Positions 1 to 4,245 of a stretch of 5,986 nt of DNA are shown here, one piece after another. Below the pieces are notes generated by a model, which saw only the letters and a list, made by a program, of their open reading frames with translations, was not told the DNA's origin and did no database searches. The stretch lies in assembly GCA_030049565.1 (NCBI GenBank), contig JASIKQ010000165.1, forward strand, positions 1 through 5,986, written 5' to 3'. The stretch's first letter is position 1; each line of letters opens with the position of its first letter. Source of the stretch: Candidatus Sulfotelmatobacter sp. Its GTDB lineage: Bacteria > Acidobacteriota > Terriglobia > Terriglobales > Acidobacteriaceae. The translations under genes were made by a program, and so were the position numbers.

Positions 1-1050
1 ACGGTGTTCCAACTGTCCCCGCCTGTCAAGACGCACGGCGCCTGGACCGAGACATTGCTTTACAGTTTCGGAAGCCAGTCAGCAGACGGAGCCAACCCCT
101 ACGATAGCCTGGTCATAGACACGGAGGGCAACCTCTACGGCACAACCAATGCAGGCGGCGCGTACAGCTTGGGCACGGTGTTCGAGCTGTCTCCCGAAAA
201 AGGTGGCGGTTGGACGGAGAAGCTGATTTACGGCTTTGCTGGCGCCCCAAATGACGGTTCGCTTCCCTACGCGGGCCTGATCATGGACAAAAAGGGCAAC
301 CTCTACGGCACTACCCAGACGGGCGGCGCGAACAATGTCGGCACAGTCTTCGAGTTGTCTCCTGGGAAAGGCGGCGCTTGGGCGGAGACCGTGCTTTACG
401 GCTTTGGTGACGCCGCAAATGACGGCTCGCTCCCCTACCCGGGCCTGGTCATGGACAAAAAAGGTAACCTCTACGGCACGACCACCGAGGGCGGCAGTTA
501 CAGCTTTGGCACGGTGTTCAAGTTGTCTCCCACAGCCGAGAAAGGCGACGCGTGGGCTGAGACCGTGCTTTACAGTTTCGGCAGCCAATCAGGAGACGGA
601 GTCAACCCCTGGGATAGCCTGATCATGGACACGAAAGGCAACCTCTATGGCACGACTACCGGAGGCGGCGCGTACGTTTACGGCACGGTGTTCAAGCTGT
701 CTCCTGTCGGGAGAAACGGTGCTTGGACGGAGACCATACTTTACAGTTTTGGGCGCCGCTCAACAGACGGGAATTACCCGTTCGATAGCTTGCTCATGGA
801 TAAGGACGGCACACTCTACGGCACGACCGCCGGAGGCGGCAAGTACGACTTCGGCACGGTGTTCCAGATATCCCCTCCTGCCCAGAAAGGCGGCACGTGG
901 AGCGAGAAAGTGCTTTACAGTTTCGGGGGAACCAAAGTTCGCGCGCCTAACGGAGAGGAACCCTGGGACAGCCTGATTATGGACAATGAAGGCAACCTCT
1001 ACGGCACGACTACCGAGGGCGGCGCGACCTCCCACTGCGACTATGGCTGT
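1..1050 (+). repeat. Six in-frame tandem repeats of 168-198 bp
   Basis: Units are 1-171, 172-339, 340-507, 508-681, 682-852 and 853-1050, coding for 57 (58 with the Gly before the window), 56, 56, 58, 57 and 66 residues. The block around GGCAACCTCTACGGCAC recurs nearly unchanged, once per unit. Units 2 and 3 are close twins (NDGSLPYxGLxMDKKGNLYGTT), and unit 1 resembles unit 4 (GSQSxDGxNPxDSL). Similarity at synonymous positions suggests fairly recent duplication or gene conversion. All lengths are multiples of three, so the repeats also keep long open frames on the other strand and in other frames. Confidence 0.9.
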
Positions 1051-1080
1051 GGCACGGTGTTCAAGCTGTCTCCCAAGTAG
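1..1080 (+). CDS. GloVer tandem-repeat protein, 3' part (5' end outside window)
   Basis: The reading frame is open from the first base (ACG, the Thr of a GTVF motif) to TAG at 1078-1080, so the true start lies upstream; the GTG at 4 is internal. Six repeats are seen, beginning at 1, 172, 340, 508, 682 and 853, plus a closing GTVFKLSPK from 1051. Each reads roughly GTVFxLSP, WxExxLYxFG, DG, PxxSLxMDxxGNLYGTT, GG. This matches the Gloeo/Verruco (GloVer, TIGR03803-type) repeat, known from large, probably surface or secreted proteins of Acidobacteriota, Verrucomicrobia and Gloeobacter, where the membrane anchor varies. The four predicted short strands per unit suggest a beta-propeller blade; this is inference. 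No anchor, sorting signal or transmembrane segment follows the last repeat. Repeat 6 is the longest and holds two cysteines (codons 1036 and 1048). The molecular function of the family is unknown. Confidence in the family is high; in the function, none. Confidence 0.9.
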   Translation, partial: TVFQLSPPVKTHGAWTETLLYSFGSQSADGANPYDSLVIDTEGNLYGTTNAGGAYSLGTVFELSPEKGGGWTEKLIYGFAGAPNDGSLPYAGLIMDKKGNLYGTTQTGGANNVGTVFELSPGKGGAWAETVLYGFGDAANDGSLPYPGLVMDKKGNLYGTTTEGGSYSFGTVFKLSPTAEKGDAWAETVLYSFGSQSGDGVNPWDSLIMDTKGNLYGTTTGGGAYVYGTVFKLSPVGRNGAWTETILYSFGRRSTDGNYPFDSLLMDKDGTLYGTTAGGGKYDFGTVFQISPPAQKGGTWSEKVLYSFGGTKVRAPNGEEPWDSLIMDNEGNLYGTTTEGGATSHCDYGCGTVFKLSPK

Positions 1081-1116
1081 GCCGGTGCCTGAACGGAGTC
1101 AGTGTTCTACGGCGCA
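1081..1116 (+). pseudogene. Remnant of a seventh GloVer repeat after the stop codon
   Basis: Read in the same frame past the TAG at 1078-1080, the DNA gives AGA, a TGA stop at 1090-1092, then TESVFYGA. This lines up with GAWTETVLYGFG of the intact repeats, with the TGA sitting exactly where TGG (Trp) is expected. At the DNA level ggtgcctgaacggag matches ggtgcttggacggag of repeat 5 (719-733) with two differences. The simplest reading is that the gene once continued and was shortened by stop mutations. Alternatively, this may be an old natural end of the family, since GloVer proteins can end at GTVFxLSP. The homology fades after about 1116, and a third in-frame stop (TAA) lies at 1126. Confidence 0.6.
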
Positions 1117-1208
1117 ATTCCGGTCTAAGAACCTGGCTCGTTGCCAGCCGACCAAATCAGCGCGTTCTTTTGGCGGGTTGTCCGCGTTACTCGAAGGAGG
1201 GAACTGTC
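1117..1208 (+). other. Intergenic leader of the GH16 gene
   Basis: This stretch separates the repeat remnant from the GH16 start. It holds a small hairpin (CTGGC at 1133-1137, GCCAG at 1143-1147, 5-nt loop) without a T-run, so it is not a convincing terminator. TTGCCA at 1141-1146 resembles a -35 box, but no acceptable -10 lies 16-18 bases downstream. No promoter can be called, and cotranscription with the GloVer gene remains possible. Confidence 0.4.
1194..1200 (+). promoter_or_regulatory. Strong Shine-Dalgarno of the GH16 gene
   Basis: AAGGAGG lies 8 bases before the ATG at 1209. This fixes the start there rather than at the upstream in-frame codon at 1170, which would put 13 polar residues in front of the signal peptide. 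Confidence 0.85.
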
Positions 1209-2342
1209 ATGAGAGCTTCTACCTTGCTTTCTTGTCTAGGTGGTCTCGCATTGCTGATGCTGGTGGCTTGTCTGGCCGCGGCCCAAACCAACAATCCGCC
1301 TGATGACGCTCCTAGGTTCACCTTGAGCGTGAGTCCCTCGTCACAAACTGTGACGGCTGGGTCGAGCATCACCTATACGGTCTCCGTATCGTCACAGAAC
1401 GGTTTCACAGGAACGGTAGACCTAAGTGTGAGTGGCGTAGGATTAACTTCCAGCCTCAGTCCATCCTCGATCGGCGGTGGTTCAGGCTCCTCCGTGCTGC
1501 AAGTGACCACTTCTTCATCCATCTATGCGGGAACATATGGGCTGACCATTACGGCTACCAGCGAAAACTTGTCGCGCTCTGCGTCTGTCACGCTGAAAGT
1601 GATCCCCCAAATTGATAACGGGACGGCAGAGAACTGGATGGGATACACATGGGACTTTCAGAATGGCGAACCTGCCGGCGGGGGAACATTAATCGCCTAC
1701 AAGAGGAATATGGTCGTCGACTCCAACGGATATTTACACGTGCACGTCCGCAAGCAGGGAAATACCTATACGGACGCTGAAATGTACACGAGAAACCTGT
1801 TTAATTTCGGTACGTTTCAATGGGTGCTGCAGGGCACGAACTATTACAAAATGGATCCCCCGCTGGTGCTGGGCTTGTTCACCTACGGACCGAATGCCGG
1901 CGTCGGCGTTGACGGAGAAAACGAGATTGATATCGAGTTTTCCAATTGGGCCGGCACAGGAGTCCCGAATCAGGTCGCGGATTTTACCGTCTACCCATCC
2001 ACCGGCAACGGCACTGACGGTCAAATCGATCACGAGGTGGACTTCTACGTTCCTACTCCCGACTCCAACACGACCACCGCCCGCTTTGTGTGGAGTTCGA
2101 CCAGCGTCGAATTCTATCTCATGAAGGGCACAGTACCGGTCAATCAGCCAGTGAGCCATGTCTTCCATCACTGGACCTACTACGGCACCAACATTGTCCA
2201 TGGGGTCAAGACCACAGATCCCGCCAAGTGGATCCCTCAGCAGCCCTGCCCGGTTGACATCAATCTGTGGAACTTTGATGGGAAGCCCAGGCACACTTGG
2301 GACATCGTTGTTCAGGAGTTCGATTACCTGCCCGCACAGTAA
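1209..2342 (+). CDS. Exported Ig-like plus GH16 (lichenase-like) glycoside hydrolase
   Basis: The product is 377 residues. Residues 1-25 form a signal peptide ending in AAAQ, and LVAC at 18-21 also fits a lipobox, so the protein may be either secreted or a lipoprotein. Residues about 36-131 form an Ig-like module (FTLSVSPSSQTVTAGSS to SVTLKV) of the kind repeated in many acidobacterial exported proteins. Residues about 140-377 match GH16. AEMYTRNLFNFGTF followed by LGLFTYGP resembles the beta-glucanase core. EIDIEF at 239-244 is the catalytic ExDxE signature, with E239 as presumed nucleophile, D241 assisting and E243 as acid/base. INLWNFDG at 351-358 corresponds to the MNLWNG segment of Bacillus lichenases. 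The ExDxE spacing, without the extra bulge residue of laminarinases (ExDxxE), points to a 1,3-1,4-beta-glucanase-like fold, but the substrate is not proven. No carbohydrate-binding module follows. The gene converges on the GerW-like operon with 32 bases between them and no clear terminator hairpin. GH16 is near certain; the exact activity is uncertain. Confidence 0.88.
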   Translation: MRASTLLSCLGGLALLMLVACLAAAQTNNPPDDAPRFTLSVSPSSQTVTAGSSITYTVSVSSQNGFTGTVDLSVSGVGLTSSLSPSSIGGGSGSSVLQVTTSSSIYAGTYGLTITATSENLSRSASVTLKVIPQIDNGTAENWMGYTWDFQNGEPAGGGTLIAYKRNMVVDSNGYLHVHVRKQGNTYTDAEMYTRNLFNFGTFQWVLQGTNYYKMDPPLVLGLFTYGPNAGVGVDGENEIDIEFSNWAGTGVPNQVADFTVYPSTGNGTDGQIDHEVDFYVPTPDSNTTTARFVWSSTSVEFYLMKGTVPVNQPVSHVFHHWTYYGTNIVHGVKTTDPAKWIPQQPCPVDINLWNFDGKPRHTWDIVVQEFDYLPAQ

Positions 2343-2374
2343 ACCTCAACATCCCGGGCGCACCGCAGTCACAT

Positions 2375-2953
2375 CTAGGGCTTGTCTCGTCGAGGTAGCT
2401 TGGGTTCCGCTTCGGTTGGTGCAGCATCTTTCATGGGTGGCTTCACGCTGCCCAGATTTAACGCATTGCCAATGGTTGTTATATTACCCTCCGCAATGAT
2501 TTTTGCCAGACTTGAGATCAGCGGAGCCATTTCCTGGACATTTCCTTGGGCGCTGCCAATATTCAGACCGTTGCCGATGATGACGACTTTGCGGTCCAAG
2601 ATAGCCTGAAGCAGCTCCTGCACAACAGAGGGCTTGCCTTGCGGCTCAGGCAAGAGCTCGACTCGCACGTCGTCGCCTTCCACGACCAGAAATCCGAGCG
2701 GAACGTTTCTCGAACTCATGCCGCCGCCCAATGCCATCTTGGCATCGCCGCCAACAAGCACGAAAGTCAGGGAAGCAAAAGGAATGATGGCAGTTCCACC
2801 GGCACGAATGGGCTCGCCCACCAATGAGTTCGATTTTAACTGGGAAACGAGCTTGTCATAGTTGCCCAGCGGGCTTTCCACCGGCGCTTGCGCACGGCTG
2901 GCAATTCCTAAAAGTAAGAATGCGACTGATAAAAACAGAAATCTTAATTTCAT
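2375..2953 (-). CDS. Exported GerW/YtfJ-like protein with duplicated C-terminal motif
   Basis: The product is 192 residues. Residues 1-23 form a Sec signal peptide (KLR, then a hydrophobic stretch, then AQA). Residues about 35-102 resemble the GerW/YtfJ domain: VGEPIRAGGTAIIPFASLTF, a glycine cluster (ALGGGMSS), then PLGFLVVEGDDVRVELL. In Bacillus the family acts in the spore core and affects germination, but this copy is exported and no spore genes are visible, so that role should not be transferred. Residues 110-173 are not part of the usual domain. They contain two copies of a helix followed by IGNxLNxGS (126-134 and 161-169). The tail is Pro/Lys/Glu-rich (KPPMKDAAPTEAEPKLPRRD). The ATG at 2953 has a GAGG Shine-Dalgarno 8 bases upstream that overlaps the TGA of the preceding gene, so translational coupling is likely. 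The gene is second in a two-gene operon. The domain match is from memory of conserved positions. Confidence 0.8.
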   Translation of the reverse strand: MKLRFLFLSVAFLLLGIASRAQAPVESPLGNYDKLVSQLKSNSLVGEPIRAGGTAIIPFASLTFVLVGGDAKMALGGGMSSRNVPLGFLVVEGDDVRVELLPEPQGKPSVVQELLQAILDRKVVIIGNGLNIGSAQGNVQEMAPLISSLAKIIAEGNITTIGNALNLGSVKPPMKDAAPTEAEPKLPRRDKP

Positions 2954-2963
2954 GAGGGTGGCC

Positions 2964-3365
2964 TCACTTTATGTCCGATTTAACAAGGTTGATGAAGCGA
3001 GTTCCTTTTCCAGTAATGGCGACGAAGCCCAATGGCCGTGCTTCACCACTCATATAAAGCAGACGGGCTTGAGACTGGGCGCCCCGCGCGGCGGTTGCTC
3101 CACTCGGAGCCTTGGTGGCCCCGCTGCCGAAATTGAGGTCGATCATGAGGATCGGAATTAGCGTGACAGAACCAACCTTGATCGGCTCCCCTATGACAGT
3201 CTTTACGTTGAGATCGCGACTCAGGCGCTGAGCTAAGCCGTCAACGAGATCCGATATTCCCGGCGGTTGCGCAGGCTGTGCTTTTGTTTGCGCTCCATTT
3301 TGAGCCATTGCCAGAGAGCCCGCCAGCAGGAAAAACAGCATTGAGAAAATGATTTTCTTGGCCAA
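2964..3365 (-). CDS. Small exported GerW/YtfJ-like protein, TTG start
   Basis: The product is 133 residues when started at TTG (3365-3363). This start is chosen because GGAGGT (3376-3371) precedes it by 5 bases and because it gives a well-formed signal peptide: MAKK, a hydrophobic core IIFSMLFFLLAGSL, and cleavage after AMA at 19-21. A start further upstream (3449) would add 28 polar residues ahead of it. The mature part has a short Gln/Ala/Pro linker, a helix (ISDLVDGLAQRLSRDL), then VKTVIGEPIKVGSVTLIPI and PLGFVAITGKGTRFINLV, both matching the core of GerW/YtfJ proteins and its downstream neighbour. The usual Gly-rich loop is replaced by an Ala/Ser/Thr/Gln-rich stretch (about 80-104). The protein is shorter than its neighbour and lacks the C-terminal extension. 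The stop lies 10 bases before the next ATG, so the two form an operon of diverged paralogues, plausibly acting together outside the cytoplasm. The biochemical function is unknown. Confidence 0.8.
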   Translation of the reverse strand: MAKKIIFSMLFFLLAGSLAMAQNGAQTKAQPAQPPGISDLVDGLAQRLSRDLNVKTVIGEPIKVGSVTLIPILMIDLNFGSGATKAPSGATAARGAQSQARLLYMSGEARPLGFVAITGKGTRFINLVKSDIK

Positions 3366-3370
3366 GAGAT

Positions 3371-3376
3371 ACCTCC
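3371..3376 (-). promoter_or_regulatory. Shine-Dalgarno that decides the TTG start
   Basis: On the minus strand GGAGGT is followed by ATCTC and then TTG. The ATG at 3384 lies ahead of this site and is out of frame. No in-frame ATG exists near the signal peptide start, so the TTG at 3365 is the best-supported start. Confidence 0.7.
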
Positions 3377-3449
3377 AATTCCATACCTCTGCCAGAACTC
3401 GAACCTTTTTGGCCGTATTCCCCACACCAGTTTCTTCCTCTAAGCACAA

Positions 3450-3478
3450 AATATCGCGTGATGCCAGACACGCATCAA
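3450..3478 (-). promoter_or_regulatory. Candidate sigma70-type promoter of the GerW-like operon
   Basis: On the minus strand TTGATG (3478-3473) is separated by exactly 17 bases from GATATT (3455-3450). Each hexamer matches four of six consensus positions. Transcription would begin near 3443 and leave a leader of about 78 bases before the TTG start. Two moderate hexamers at ideal spacing can occur by chance. Confidence 0.35.
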
Positions 3479-3604
3479 CGTGACCGCGCGCTCCCGATCC
3501 TGAGTACTGATCTATTTTGGCGTCCCCGCTACGATCGAATAGAGAGTAGCGGCCGATGGCGGGTTGGCCCAGCCTTTCTGAGCCATTTTAACTCGCGCGG
3601 TTGC

Positions 3605-3638
3605 CCCACCCTTCCCGCGTCTTTTGCGGGAAGGTGGG
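3605..3638 (-). terminator. Strong 13-bp hairpin, terminator-like or REP-like
   Basis: The left arm CCCACCCTTCCCGC (3605-3618) pairs with the right arm GCGGGAAGGTGGG (3626-3638). There is one bulged C and a 7-nt loop (GTCTTTT). The hairpin lies 46 bases past the stop of the ABM-like gene, where a terminator is expected. No T-run follows on either strand, so it is not a classical intrinsic terminator. It could instead be a dispersed palindromic (REP-type) intergenic element or an mRNA 3'-end stabiliser. Confidence 0.45.
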
Positions 3639-3684
3639 CCTCCGTAATGCGGGTAACATACCGAGACGTTCGCGCTGGGACGCG

Positions 3685-4044
3685 TCAATTCACGGTTTCT
3701 CGAGCTTGCGGGATCGATTCCGCTTCGTCTTGCGCAACCGGCGCAACCTCGTGCAGCGTTGAGCTGACCACGTCAAATGTTTTGACATAGGGTCTGCCAT
3801 CAAGGAGCGTTCCCAGAATTTCCAACGCTTCAGGAAAGCTGTTTGCGGCCCAGGCCTCGGCGTCAGACTCATGGTCCCAGAAGCTGATGGTGGCGACTTC
3901 TTGGTTGCCGCGCATGGCAAGGATGATCAGGTCGACAAACCCCTCCTGCCGCCGCAGCCAGGGAAGGATTTTCGTTTCCATAACGCTGGTAAATTCTCCG
4001 AGAGCGTTGGGTTTTAAGCGAGCAGCTACCTTGCGAGCAAACAT
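3685..4044 (-). CDS. ABM-fold (antibiotic biosynthesis monooxygenase-like) protein
   Basis: The product is 119 residues, starting at the ATG at 4044. That ATG has ATGAGG followed by TTTAAA just ahead of it, and the protein then begins MFARKVAARLKP, the usual first strand of the fold. The alternative ATGs at 4056 and 4068 have poorer ribosome binding sites. Features seen are strand 1 (FARKVAARLK), a helix (LGEFTSVMETKILPWLRRQ), the turn EGFVDLIIL, the strand ATISFWDHESDAEAW (51-65), a second helix (FPEALEILGTLL), and a final strand (YVKTFDVVSSTLHEV). This is the ferredoxin-like alpha/beta pattern of ABM-superfamily proteins, which usually form dimers and include quinol-oxidising, haem-degrading and uncharacterised members. 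No residue pattern points to a given substrate. The last 18 or so residues are polar and probably disordered. The gene lies 201 bases downstream of the response regulator gene on the same strand. The fold call is fairly secure; the reaction is unknown. Confidence 0.78.
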   Translation of the reverse strand: MFARKVAARLKPNALGEFTSVMETKILPWLRRQEGFVDLIILAMRGNQEVATISFWDHESDAEAWAANSFPEALEILGTLLDGRPYVKTFDVVSSTLHEVAPVAQDEAESIPQARETVN

Positions 4045-4245
4045 TTTAAACCTCATTAGCCCTTGCATTTCCGCCTGCGGACGGAATCCCGCCGCGCGAC
4101 ATTCACTAATCTATAGTGAGTTTGAGCCTGCGAACGTTACACTCTTAAACGCGATTTGTAAGGCTGCATGCGAATATTGATGAGACTTTAACATTAGGTC
4201 TTGGAGGTTGGTTAGAAGAAGTGGGTGGAAAAGAGATTCTGGCTG
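4045..4245 (-). other. Intergenic region between response regulator and ABM-like genes
   Basis: These 201 bases hold no gene. They are more AT-rich than their surroundings near 4100-4200, consistent with a promoter for the ABM-like gene. They include the inverted repeat at 4103-4119. No terminator hairpin with a T-run is seen after the response regulator stop at 4246. Confidence 0.5.
4103..4119. promoter_or_regulatory. Inverted repeat upstream of the ABM-like gene, possible operator
   Basis: TCACTA (4103-4108), five bases, then TAGTGA (4114-4119) form a perfect 6-bp inverted repeat centred at 4111, about 60 to 75 bases before the ABM-like ATG. On the minus strand it contains TATAGA, a -10-like hexamer, but no good -35 is seen. 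The size and symmetry fit a dimeric repressor site. No regulator gene is adjacent to support this. Confidence 0.3.

Larger units (their letters stand above)
3366..3684. other. Intergenic region between ABM-like gene and GerW-like operon
   Basis: These 319 bases carry no credible gene. The part next to the GerW-like operon (about 3366-3480) is relatively AT-rich and holds the ribosome binding site and candidate promoter. The middle holds a 7-bp inverted repeat with a 13-nt loop (CCGCTAC at 3526-3532, GTAGCGG at 3546-3552). The part next to the ABM-like gene holds a strong hairpin at 3605-3638. An open frame on the plus strand here (3458-3790) has no recognisable protein character and runs antisense into the ABM-like gene. 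Confidence 0.6.

Noticed and set aside
79..588. Long open frame on the minus strand through the GloVer repeats (169 codons), with a similar one at 760-1035
   Set aside because: It is antisense to a well-supported repeat gene. Its own repetitive pattern simply mirrors the in-frame 56-58-codon periodicity, and it has no recognisable family features.
1133..1147. CTGGC/GCCAG hairpin as a terminator of the GloVer gene
   Set aside because: The stem is only 5 bp and no T-run follows, so it is not distinguishable from chance.
1734..2294. Minus-strand open frame of 186 codons within the GH16 gene
   Set aside because: It lies fully antisense to the catalytic domain, which has clear motifs on the plus strand. 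There is no ribosome binding site or recognisable protein.
2343..2374. Bidirectional terminator between the convergent GH16 and GerW-like genes
   Set aside because: The 32-base gap contains only the short palindrome CCCGGG; no stem-loop with T-runs is visible.
2546..2861. Plus-strand open frames opposite the second GerW-like gene
   Set aside because: They are shadows of a gene with signal peptide, domain match, ribosome binding site and operon context on the minus strand.
3458..3790. Plus-strand open frame of 110 codons across the intergenic region
   Set aside because: It overlaps the ABM-like gene antisense and runs through the strong hairpin. Its composition is unlike a folded protein and there is no good ribosome binding site.
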